Origin: Pocillopora verrucosa
Taxonomy: Eukaryota; Cnidaria; Anthozoa; Scleractinia; Pocilloporidae
Length of the DNA: 64,000 nt
NCBI RefSeq assembly: GCF_036669915.1
Contig: NC_089316.1
Span: forward strand, 25,144,493-25,208,492
Direction of reading: 5' to 3'
Shown: piece by piece, positions 1 to 12,098 of the stretch
Layout: the number at the start of each line of letters is the position of its first letter
How positions within the stretch are numbered: position 1 is the stretch's first letter
The notes under the pieces: generated by a model
What the model was told of the DNA's origin: nothing
What the model saw: the letters and a program-made list of their open reading frames with translations, nothing else
The model's database searches: none
Made by a program: the position numbers and the translations under genes

Positions 1-89
1 GCGGGAATTGTTGATTCCTCTATTTTTAGTCTTTAACATAATCAGCTTTTCTTTTCTGTAAAGGGCTATTGTATTTATATAATAGACAA

Positions 90-231
90 AATAATACATG
101 GTTGCTTGTAGATATGGAATATCTGTTCTCGTGTTTGACTCGACATCTCACTCGTTCACTGCGCTCACTCGCGAGCTACCAATTTAAACAGCCGAATTGA
201 AATTCCATATCTACGCGTGCCATGTATTATT
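90..231. repeat. Short inverted-repeat element (MITE-like)
   Basis: The ends are inverted copies of each other: AATAATACATGG at 90-101 matches CCATGTATTATT at 220-231, and TAGATATGGAAT inside the left arm matches ATTCCATATCTA inside the right. The middle is GC-richer (CGCTCACTCGCGAG). Size and structure fit a non-autonomous foldback element. No coding potential. Confidence 0.6.
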
Positions 232-1751
232 CTCTCCATTTATGATGATAATAATTATAATAGTAAAAAATCGATGTAATGAATAGTCTCCTTATACGAC
301 TATCTCTATGTGTCGCAATCATGGCTCGAATCTTTCTGCTTCAACAATTAAACTCAAGGATGGCACAAAAAGCCAAAATCATTTCGCTTGATTGAAGTGG
401 GTGGTACCTCAAATTCATCTCATGAATGAATCTGCTTCATTAATGGCAGGCTCAATGACCACAACGCTATGTGCTTTTTAATGAGCGCCGCAGGTCAAGT
501 GAAAATTATGAAATTTTTTATAAAAACTCGAGGCCTTTGTTTTAATGCTCAAATATACGGGTATTTCCCATTCTCCGAGTAGGTGAATGGATGACGTTTA
601 TAGAGAGGAAGCAATGGTTTCACATCTAATAGTCCGTCGCTAATTCTCGTTTTGTTGTTTTCCTCTTCCTCTTTGACATAACAATTGTCATCATTCACAC
701 CGACAGAGTAAAATGTAAATTCCTTTTTTTGTAATTTTTTCTATTATCGTTGTCATTATTATTTTTTCCATCACGTATCAACAATATCTTTCTCTTGTCG
801 GTGAAATGATAAGCATTGTGACAAAATCATTCGCCGCCTAGGTAATTGCAAGTCTCTCAAGGAGTTCTATATTTGTAAGAAGCTAATTAAATAGTTTGAG
901 GAAGAGTTAAGATTCTAAAAGGCGTATTTGTTTCAAATCGTCGAGGTAAAAATATTTTTTTGGTCTTTCATTTAGGGGTGCCAACAAAAAAGGAAAAAAT
1001 ATGATGATTAGATGGAGGTTTAACCCGGAAACTTCCCCGGGCAAACATGATAAAATATTCATTAGAAATCTTGCTCTTTACGAAGGTAAAACGTGCTCAA
1101 CCTGATGTCAGTTCGTTATGCAAACTGGGATATTCGGCTCAGTTTTCAATAACGGCGCCAACTGAGTTAAACACTCTTTGTTTTACTTCAAACCTCATTC
1201 ATTACACATCTGTCGGAGGCGATGTCATCAACAAAAAATCAGCTGCAATTAACAAAAGTGTACCTAACTTACAAATGAATTTGAATTTTGAAACCTACCT
1301 GAAAAATATTACGCAAATCTATGACTTGTCTTCCGTTATTCTGTATTAAGAAAATAGAAAAATTAAATACTATTACGCTGGTGTCAAGGGGAGGGTAAGT
1401 AGAGGAAAATGCTTTGGGCGACAAAAATGTCGGTTCTTCTCTAATTAACTCTACTTTAAGCAATTGTTCACTAAACCGCCACCTGCTGCTGCCCTGGGTT
1501 TCCATGACACTTTCCTAATGAAAAAAATAAGTATTTATGTCATGTTCTCGCATTGTCGTAATTCATCAAGTAAATACGGACCCACATAGTAAATTTAGTG
1601 CCATCAAACTCGAGGAATTAAGTGTTAAAACTCACGCCGAGCTTGTCACCGCCTTCTTCTTTGCTCTTTCAAGATTTGGCCTCTGGATATAGGCTCTACC
1701 TAAAGCCACCGGACGAGACGGTGATCTTAAAGACACAAAAAGGCCGAATTC
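232..1751. other. 5' flank of receptor gene A
   Basis: No gene seen. From about 840 onward this stretch is recognisably similar to 13930-14846, the flank of gene B (shared phrases such as AAATAGTTTGAGGA and GTAAATACGGACCCA). It is therefore the upstream part of the tandem duplication unit and probably holds the promoter. No TATA box or start site could be assigned. Confidence 0.5.
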
Positions 1752-4700
1752 ATGTTTGAAGGTTCAAAGGGATCTCTGGCCAAAATTTTCTGGAAGATTC
1801 TCTTCCTTGCACCAATGATTGGTGAGTATGAAAACGCAGCATGGTAACCTTCTGAGTTGCTTACTTTAAGAAAACTTGATGTATTAAGAAGGCCATTGGA
1901 GCCATGATGCACTACGCATTTTATTTTATATTTCACTGGTTTTTGGGTAGAGTTCTTTATTTCCTCAATCTTTTTACTTATTCATCTATTCATTTTGATA
2001 TTCAATTACCGTAAAAGAAAGCCGTGGATGCTGTTGCTCACGATGAAGAACTTAATACTGCAACATTTTTCATGGTTACATGACCGAGTTAACCATGTCG
2101 CTTTACATGTTGTCGAAACCGAAACTCTACCAAATATTTACTTTAATGAGAAGGAAGTCTTAAAAAGGAGCCACAGCGGGTCAGTTTGTCGTTCATCTTT
2201 TTTTTTTTGTTCCTTCAGGAACAAATACTACCTATTTATTTTTTTTTAGAGGGCACGGTAACGAATCCTGCAATCTAATCGGTTCTTTACCCGGTCAGTA
2301 TTTTCCTATCTCTGCTCACGGGTCACTGTAACGCTTTCGTGAATCGCCGAGTACATCCCAAATTTCGTTGCCATTTTTAATAAATATCCCTCGTTTTTTC
2401 CGGCTGGGCATTATTTTTAAGTAAACACGCCGGTTGCTACCTCAAGCCGATAAATAACTTATGAATCCTCTCTTTTCTCTCTCTCAAATTACTTTGGTTG
2501 ACAGAAAAATATTGGTTTCAGAATGAACTTGTGTAAGGAATAGTGTCATTACGTCGGTTGACAAGAGGTCTAAAACCCGTCTGCAATTAATTTTAATCGT
2601 TTAGAAAAAGTACCTGGAAAGGTAAAACGTGAGGTATTTGGTCACAGTTGAACTGAACGATAGAACTTTCATTCATTTAATATCGAATTTTCTCCGACAA
2701 TTTGTTCGAAGTGAAAGAGCGAGCGAAGTTTTAAATCTAGTTCTACATCAAGTCTTTCCGAGTCCGTTCAATTTGGACATTTATACCCTAAATTGCACAA
2801 CAGGAACTGAAGGAATTTATTGAAAAAAGGCCGCATTAAATCCCTTTGTGTCTCGTTGGAGTGTGCCATTCGAATTTAGTTTTTGTGGAGGAAAGCAAAC
2901 AAACGAGCAAACTCTCACAACTTCAAAATAAAAAATTTGAATTTACTCACAATTACTTTCCTCGCCGTTTAATTAATGAACAGAAGTAAATCTTCGTATA
3001 TGAAGGAATTGTCGATGAGAGTGAATAACACTTTAACAAATATTCTTGCGCTTTTTTTTTCTTGCGCGTTCTCTAATTGACAAGTGTCAGGTTGTGACAG
3101 ATAGTTGTAAAAATAATGTTTCACAGTCTGTTTGGAAGCCTTTTAAATCACCTTTATCCTTACGCAAATGAAAATGTTTCGGTGAGGCATCTCTCTTTAA
3201 GTTGCATCACCTCCATTTTAACTACCATTTACTCTCTCAAAAATTGTTCAGTTTATGGAAGATCTTGCCGTATCTACAGCCCTAAATAATTTTGGTTCTC
3301 TTGGAGAATTTCGTCAAGTTTAAAAAAAAATAAATGTATTTTCAAGACCTCGATCACAGTTTTTCACAATACGAACCTCCCAGCCGGCAAATAACATGTA
3401 TTTATGATATTATTCGTCCATCCATCCATCCATTTATCTAGTGCGAATTTGTTTGTTTTTTGTTTGTTTGTTTGTTTTTCTTTTGGAAGGGGGAGGAGAG
3501 GGAGAGATTTTACATCTTATTTGCCTTATCCTTGCCAACTTGCCCTTCATCTCCAACGCCATCATAATGCCCTCCCCAACTCCCTATCCTTATGAAATGA
3601 TGCAGGGATAAAACACCTATTTTATCAAAGCATTTCCCTCTATCGCTGAAGGTCTGTTTTTTTAGATGTAGGTATCAATACGATGGTTTTATTACTTATA
3701 GTTTAATTTTCGAATATTTGCCGCTGAAAGTATTCTCATGAATTTGCGTGGTCTCTTGCTAAAAGATACCTGAAGCAGTCTATTGCAGTTAAAATCTCTG
3801 TCACAGGACCAAATTTATTATCGGATGTTGGGTACGGTCAAGCATATTCTTTAGAATTTAACGTTTTTACTCGCGTAATTATCAGTTTCAGATCATAGTT
3901 ACCAGTGTCCTGAGAGTTACGGAGAGTTGAAACTTAAAGGGGTACAAGACACCTGTCAGCGAATTGAAAACGGAACCGATCCGCCTTGGTTAAGAATCAA
4001 CTCCCATTATCTATGTCGTCGGTACTGTATCCTGACATGGTGCAGAGACTTCGCTTTTTGTCTCAAGCAATCCGTTTACTGGCGAGAAGAATGCGCTCGG
4101 GGGATTCGTAAACTCATTTGGGGAGGTCGTTCTATAAATATAAAGGTGGAGTCTGTAAGCAATGGCCCATCATATAGCTTTGACGTCCAAAGATGTTACA
4201 AGCGCTCAGGATGGCCAATTTACATAAATATAAGGTTATTAGATGGCACAGTGCAAGTAAATGGTATGTATATGATTCCCTTTCTTTATATAATGAAATA
4301 ATTCATTATCTATTCTCTTATCCATTTTATCCTTAAAAGCACCAGTCTCTCTGTTCACCCGATAATACCTTCATTCCTTCATTCATGTGAGAATTAATTG
4401 TTTGAACCACTCATTTAACAATTTCGTGTTTTCCACACTCTTTCATTGACTCATTTATTCATTTATTTGACTCAGCTATTTATTGCTCTTATCTATTCAA
4501 GTTAGTGACTTATTACTTTTTCGCGTATATTAATATGTGTCCTTTCCACACAGGTGCTAAGCCAGAAGTGGAAAACTTCCGTAAGGAGGTATTGTATTTA
4601 TATTCCCTTTTATTTTGTTGTTTTTCTTCATGTTTTACAGTAAATCACTTTTGTGACCACTAAGTTAGTTTCTGCTCTATGTATTCATTAATTACATCAT

Positions 4701-7700
4701 TATTTGATCATCAAACGTATTTCCGACGAACCAATTGAAATTTCACTCATAAAAAATAGTATCTGCTTCGTTGATTTCATTGTGTCAATAAAAAAATTGA
4801 TCTTAATGGCTCGTTGCGCATCCTGACCTAACATATATGATAAGTGATAAAATAACACTATGATATTAGTATGGTTTACCAATTATTTCTTTGAATTAAA
4901 CCACTTCACCGTTTGCGTAGGATATCTTCAATTCTTTAAACACCAATCTTCAGCGTCTTACAAAAGAAGGACGCAACAAAAGTCAACCAAAGCAGGAAGA
5001 GAAAATGGACGTCTTTCTTGAATTGACCTCTTTGGAGACATCCCTGTTGGAATACGGACAGTATAACCTCAATCGCACATCAAGTGAATTTAATATGAGC
5101 AGCATACACATGGGTAAAGCACTTTCTAAATATAATAAGTACATTCGACATCATAGTCCCTCCGGTTCAAGAGATGGCGATGGAAAAGCGTTCATCGCAC
5201 AACATAGCCTTACCACAGCATCCTGAGGCAATAAATCTGTAATACACTAAACTAATTATCACTGTTCTATCCTTTAACCCCCTCGAATTTTGATAAAAAA
5301 AAAAACTGATTATTTTGTCCTCCTTAAAAAGCTTTAAGGAACTTTTCTCGCTCATTGACATTATACTCACTTTGTTTTTAAATCGATCTTTCTATTTTTA
5401 TCATTGTTCTTATTATTAGTGGTGGTAGTACTATTCTTACTATATATTATTATAATTATTATTATTATCATTATAATTGTGACAATTTTTTTTATTCTTT
5501 TCTCCAAGATGTTCTTGTCAGGAAAACCTTCTACCAAAACCACAGCCACCACTTTCGCCTGGATGAACCTACGGGAAAAAATCTCCTAATCATTCCATCG
5601 GCAAACTTGGACAACGGTTTGAAAATTTAATTTTTTTTAATGTGCGGTGTTTAGACGATTTGTTCTTTTATCGATCCATTTACTTATGTGTTCGTTTCGA
5701 TTTTTTAGTTGATATAGCACAATTTTCCACAATTCGTAAAATTGTTACATTTTTATCTCTTTCCCAGGTTCAGTGATACTCGGAGTGATATACAAAGACC
5801 TCCATCAACTATTTATTAGAAACCAACCAGAGAACAGTACCCTGAACAATTCAAGGTCTCCTAGCGATTTGAATTAAACGTATATTTCACATCTTTGAAT
5901 ACATCAACGCTTAATTAATTCCTTCAAGCTGAAAACTGGAGGGTTTTAATCTTGCTTGGAAGTGTACATTTAAAGTTTTAATAATTCTGACTTTAACTGC
6001 TCCGAAATAGGGAAGTCAACTCCATGATTATGGCTGCCACAATAATTCCTTCGCCCACGAGACTACGGGAAAATATAACTTTGAAGTTCAAAAACATGAA
6101 GGTAGCATGACATATGATTTTCTTTTCATGAAAATTTTTACTATACCGTGTCTTTTCTGGTTGAGATTGAGTCGCTGTCTGAAATGAAAATCACTTATTT
6201 TTAGCCTACCTGCGTTGCTTATGAATTCAAATTTCGTTAGATTTCGATATATAGTCCACTTAACAAATAGAGAAGCCTTGACTGTGCTCTGTTCTGTTAT
6301 AAAGCACGCAGGAAGCGGCTAGAGCACGAAAGAAGTGTAGGGAGAAACACGAGACGTAGTCGAGTGTTTCTTCCCACTTCTTGAGTGCTATAGCCGCTTC
6401 CTAAGTGCTTTATAACAGAACAGAGCACAGTCAAGGCTTCTCTATTTGTTTTATAATAAAGAATCCGTTAAATTCCCCAAGCATTACTTTCAATTTTCAA
6501 AACAAACTTTATATCCAAAGCGAACAACAATGTCGTCAGCATGCTCTATACTCTCATAAAGCACGCTACAATAAGCCAATCAGAATCCTTGTTAGAATGG
6601 TTCAAATAATCTGATTGGCTGTACAAGACTAAAGCTGTCAAAAGTGTCAAACCATCAAAGTTCACATCCTACGACAGTTTACAAACTAAAATAGTTCGGC
6701 AAGTCGAATTTAACACTTTTGCCTGAAGTTTTTAAGTCTCTAATACAGAATCTCGAAGTGAAATGTTCAGTGAAATTCAGCCGAATTATGGCTCATAAAA
6801 ACACGCGAGTTTTTTCCACATGACAAGGTAGAAAACAAGCTGTTCAAGGCGAATTCACCGGAACATGAAGATAGCTCGTGATGACAGCGCTGCAAAACTC
6901 GGCTGCAGTGACTGATGTGAATTGCCACTCAACGTATCGGAAAGGATATCAGAGCAAGCTCTTATTTTTTCACTCGAAGGGCGGCCGATGTAGTTTCTGA
7001 GGCTTGCTTTACTGTGATGACCGGAGATCGCCATGATGAGCGAGCCGCGATGAACTTCGGCATGATCATATTCGCTCAGACACCGTCATGATTAGTATGA
7101 ATTTTAACAATTATGCAGTTTGGTTATATTTTTCATCATTTCTGTTTTGTTCTGTTTTGTTTTTGAACACTGAACTTTATATACTATACGAGTGTTAGCC
7201 GTGTTTGATTTTTATTACCATACGTAAGCTTGCAATCTAACTGAGCATGAAAATCTTTAAAACTCGGAATGTTTATTTTGTTTTTCCTTTGAGGATTTTC
7301 GTATCTGCTCACGTTTTAATAACGTATATTACGGCGCCTGGTATGTTTACAAACCTTTGTTTGATTCTTCTGTTGCTACTTGCCGGCTCGCTTCAGTTCC
7401 GAAATTTCACTTTCAATTATCGGGAAAAAGCTAAAAAGAAGTCCCGGAAAAGGTCGAACATAGTACGATTGGCAGATGGGGTGACAGCTTTAGCTCAGTT
7501 CTATGCTCTATACTCTTATAGAGCACGCTCTTTCAACCAATGACAGCGTGCGTTATATACGAACTTTATTATAAAATGCGTTATGTTATGTATCTTTCAT
7601 GAATTATGTTTTTTTGCTATTATTTCCATTATTTTAGGATGCAACTAACGAGAAAAAGTGTATGTTCTGGAACATGTTCGATGAGAGGTAAATATAGCTT

Positions 7701-10700
7701 GATTGTCTCTCTACCTTTTTTTTTCTTCTTGTTTAAGTCATATCATGAGGCTAGCATGAAGTTGATTAAGTGGGAATAAGGTATGATTTATGCTTACCAG
7801 TTTCTTCTTGGTCTGATGCGATCACTTACATCTGAATGAAGTCAAGCTGCGAAAGAGTTCCAGTAAGCTAAATTGTGGTGCCTTTTGTTCAAATTTTTCA
7901 CATGAAGCTCTCCACGCGTGAAGAACAAAGTTTTGAGAAATTGTGAATGCGTGCAAGTACTTAAAAGGATCATCGTCTAACAGTCAAAGTTTGTCACCTC
8001 GAGTACTTATCAATATTATTGGATATGGGGCTCCGTCCCCATGACTTGCACTAGAGTCTTGCATGATCGATAACTTATCTATTTTACGTTTCAGTCCCAC
8101 TGGCTGGTCAGGAGAAGGGTGCTACGTCAAATCTACTGATGCATACCAAACAGAATGCACGTGCAATCATTTGACTCATTTTGCTGTTCTTCTGGACACA
8201 TCATCTGGTACAGAGACTGCCGATATATCAGAGGTAAATGTCACCACAACGCCTGCAACTCCCCTGTACGATAATATCTGCTTGTATATTCAAACACATA
8301 CGTATTATTTTAACATTTTAGTTTTTAAAGTAGAATAAAACTTGATTAAATTGATGTATTTAGATTTGTAAATCTTTTGAAGTATTGTTATTGTTTATAT
8401 TTCCCCTCGTTAAAGAAAGACGAAAAGAACTTGGAAATTCTCACATACGTCGGGCTGACCCTTTCTGTTATTGGTATCACATTGACGATAATCAGCTATC
8501 TTACTCTCACGTGAGTAAAGTGGTTAGAAATTAGAAATGTATGTCAGTCAGAACAGTAAATAACTGATCGAAAAAAGTTTGCACATACGCTGAGTTCTGT
8601 CAATGGACAAACAGAAGTGATAATCGTGCAGTACTAACCGATTTGCCTATTGTTTGCTTACTTCTTCGAGTTGTATGATGACGAGAAGACCTAGAATCAT
8701 TATCCTTAACAACATACCTATCTTAACTTCTACAAAAGAAAGAAAGGGTAAAATTTTGGAAAATAAAGGGAACCAACAATCACCTTAATTGTTAATAAAG
8801 AATATCTCTTTTATGTCTTTTTAAATGTTTTTTCCTTTTCTTTTCTTTTCCTTCTATTTTTTTCTTTCGTTTTTGTTGGCGTGCCAGAGACATGAGAGGA
8901 CCTTTATCCCAGATTCGAGTGAGTCTCGTCACTTGTCTTGGTGCAGGACAAATCCTGTTTCTCGCCGGGATTGGAGCGACTGGGAACAAGGCAAGAATTC
9001 TGTGGAAATTGAAATATTTACTGTCCAGAAACGAAGAGGCCAATTGACACGCAGAAGACTGCGATAAATATCAACTTCGAAGAAAATGAAACTAACGCGA
9101 TTTAAAGGCTTTTCGAACAGTTTTAAGTACTTTGATCGTGTTTTTTAGGTCGAATATTATTTTTCTTCTATTTTAGTGAAAACGGCTTTTATGGTGAGCG
9201 GTGCGTCCTCGAAATCTCTCTAGGCTTTTGGATCAGTCAGTTTGCAACAGAAGTCAAGACGACACGCCTTATCAATATTTACGATACAAATCAATCATGT
9301 ATGTATCATTAAGGCAAATTGCAAATTAACAGAACTTTCCTCTTTCGCCTTCCATTTTCCCAGGGAGGTTGCCTTACAGTGGCAGCCCTTATGCAGTATT
9401 TTTTGATGGCTGCCTTTTGTTGGATGCTGGTCGAGGGAATTTACCTTTACCTGTTTGTTGTGAAAGTTTACAACGTTGGCGACAAATTAAGAATGTGCCA
9501 TGGAATTTCATGGGGTAAGGTACTCTGTGGCTATTAAAATATTTAAACACTTTTAATTACCACCCTTTTGTGTTTTTTACAATATAGTTACCTATGTCTC
9601 ATAAGTCCAACTAATTTAGGTAGCAGTTTCTTCGAACAATTTGTCTTCGGTTCTCGTTCACACCATATTTTTTGTGCGTCCTTGTTCTGTAAGGAATCCT
9701 CTCCGAATTCAAGAATACGGGGACAGGAACATAATCTGTCACTTATATTGCATACTTAAGTCCTAAATATCGCTTAATAGCGGTACTTAAGATTAATATC
9801 CAATGTCGAAAGGGAAATTCTACCCTTGACGGGTGGGAATTAGCTAAGTTTCATGTCTGATTCTTTTTAATCCTGTAGGCCTTCCCGCGCTCATCGTTGC
9901 CATATCACTAAGTATAGCAGCAGGAAAAGATGGGATCGAAAGTTTTGTGGCTGATAAATAGTGAGGAGAATTTCATTGTACTGGTCTAATGTCATCCCAC
10001 CCAGCTTTCCAAGAAGTTATCTGACGCAAGTATTTTGGAAAACGAGCAACTATCTTGTTAGAGCTGAACCAAATACACGTGTGGATTAAACAATAATTAT
10101 TTTCCGTTTTTATGTATTGGCTTACTGTTATTGTGTTTCGAGATAGAAAACCTAAAAATTCTGAGTCTGAAAATCGGTTTTAGATCGGATTGTTCAGGCT
10201 GCAATTATGGATTCCATCAGTCAATATTCTACAGAAAAGGCGCGATCAACGCATTCAATGTGTGGAAAATCCATATTGGTATGTCAAGTAGTCATTGACA
10301 AACAAAGGATCTATTTCTAGTTTTGTTTTCTTTTCGTTTTTTGTTTTACTTTGTTTATTTACTATTATCTGTTATTTTTTTTTCATTAAAGCTGCTGGAT
10401 GTCTTCTGCCAATGGCCTGATCTGGATATTTATAGTATTTGTTGTGCTGATTGAATTTGTGAGTGAAAATAACCAAGATTATCATTATCGAAACTAAAAA
10501 AATCTTTCATGGGGCTCATATAGGTTTATTTCCTTCTTTAAGTTCAACATTCTGATCCTCGGGCGGGTTATCAAGGAGATGGTGACTATGCAACAGGAGA
10601 AGGACAAACATAGCGAGCAAATAAGGTATGGTCTCCTCCATAAAAGGAAATCCGGTTTCAGGAATATTGGGTCTTTGAATCAGCTCCTTCTCTTAAAACG

Positions 10701-12098
10701 ACAATCTGGAATCTAACCTTTTCACAAATCTACTGAGGAAGAGTCCGAAATCCGGAACAGTAACAACGAGAAACCATCTTGATAGAATTACTACCTAATA
10801 GTGCTGTATCATCAACAATCACATCATCAACAACCCCATGTTTTGCTTTGTTTTGTTTTTTGTTTTTGCTTTATTGTTGTTGTTGTTTTTTATTTTGTTT
10901 TGTTTTGTTCTTTTCCAGACTTGGTGTCAAGGCATGCATAGTTATGATTCCTCTGCTGGGGATCTCGTGGTTATTTGGGTTATTGGCACCATTACATAAA
11001 GCTTTCGCCTACATCTTCACGATCCTCAACTCTACACAGGTAAGATGTAGATAAAGGTCGAGGGAGATCAAAAGATGTTATATTCTGTCAGATGCACAAT
11101 CCCGGGAACCTTGGGATTGTGTTATGCTGAATTCATTACTTTTCTGCCAGCTCAGTGGTTTAAAAATTGTTTAAATCTGGTGAAATCATAATCAACTTAT
11201 CATCGTCATAATGAAAAAACTTCTCACTTCTATTTAATTCAACAGGGTTTCTTGATCTTTCTTCTTCACTGCGTGAGGAACAGCGAGGTCAGTGATTTAT
11301 CGTTAAAAATTGCATCACAATGTCTGGTATTATATCGATTTTTTTAAATTACAGTGGAAACCAGGAAGTTCTATTTAATTTCGATGCCATATCAAAGAAA
11401 TTAAGCCCTAGTTCGAAGGGCTCGTCCCTAGATCCGGACTACCTGGACAAGCAAAAGCAACATGACAAAAGGAAGCAATGTAGGACCAAAATTATCATTA
11501 TTTTCACTTGTTCTGATGGGTTTGGAGCTCCACACGTGCACAGGAGCTCCACTCAAATTCCCGTGTCTGAGGATGGGGGTGTGGGAAGAATGGAGAAAAG
11601 ACATGGGTTTCAGATCAGTCTCTTTTACGGCGTAAAATGTTTGAGTATAAGGTTAATGTTGATAATATTTCCTAAGCGCAAAAAAGGAAGAATTATACGC
11701 CCTTTTTTTTTCTTTTTTCATTTTATATCGATACCTGTCTAGATTAACTCCAGATAGCTGAATGACGTCAAATATAGTTGTGACTTGTAAAAACTGGCTG
11801 TTGTTGAAAGCCCATACATCATAAAGTCAAAGAAAAAAAGAGTACGACTTACAAACTCCTTGAATGCAATAATGTGGCTAATTTAACTTGCACTTTATAG
11901 GTAAGGGCTCGTTTGAAAAGAAGGATTCAGGCCATCTTCCCAGCTGTGGATGATGGGACTAGTACAAAACGAACATCCGTTGTGCCCTCGGAAGTAAATG
12001 AGGATTCCACAGCCATTGCTGCGCCCAGAAAAATAAAGGTTCAGCCACTGAGTAGCGGCGAAAAAACTAAAAAAGTTCCGAACAAAACCTCTGTGTAG
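1752..12098 (+). CDS. Adhesion G-protein-coupled receptor, gene A
   Basis: Eighteen exons: 1752-1821, 3892-4263, 4554-4588, 4921-5113, 5509-5616, 5768-5855, 6011-6101, 7638-7687, 8095-8233, 8416-8510, 8888-8990, 9364-9514, 9879-9960, 10392-10458, 10543-10625, 10919-11039, 11246-11287, 11901-12098. They sum to 2088 nt (695 aa) with every phase matching. Order: signal peptide (1-23), Cys-rich module (about 24-147), GAIN-like stalk (160-335), GPS (336-382) with [12 protein letters not shown] and predicted cleavage L362/T363, TM1 in exon 10, TM2 in exon 11, TM3 in exon 12, TM4 in exon 13, TM5 in exon 14, TM6 in exon 16 (GISWLFGLLAPLHKAFAYIF), TM7 in exon 17, then a basic Ser/Thr tail. Known family role: plasma-membrane receptor self-cleaved at the GPS, with the new N-terminus (THFAVLL) as tethered agonist. 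No RBL, EGF or HormR module is visible, so the ligand is unknown. The intron after TM2 has a GC donor. All exons are open; it looks functional. Confidence 0.88.
6262..7575. mobile_element. Non-autonomous DNA element in an intron of gene A
   Basis: The element starts with a long imperfect palindrome, 6262-6450 (AACAAATAGAGAAGCC at the left end, its complement at the right). It continues with a block containing CCAATCAGAATCC and a GGCGGCCGATGTAGTTTC stretch, and ends near a further short palindrome around 7505-7535. Related sequence lies in a different intron of gene B (18281-18740), so the two insertions were separate events. No transposase is visible. The right boundary is approximate. Confidence 0.55.

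Noticed and set aside
5404..5589. Open frame rich in Ile across an ATT repeat
   Set aside because: Simple-sequence translation. The real coding exon here (5509-5616) uses another frame.
9953..9963. TAG stop after TM4 in A (and B at 22444)
   Set aside because: The apparent stop straddles the splice donor: AAATA|GTGAGG in A and AAATA|GTTAGG in B. Splicing gives Tyr-Cys-Trp, as in the aligned C sequence.
10184..10285. Block conserved between A and B in the TM4-TM5 intron that looks exon-like
   Set aside because: All introns of A and B are similar because the duplication is recent. The frame differs by an insertion in A, no matching exon exists in C, and TM4 splices directly to TM5 in phase.
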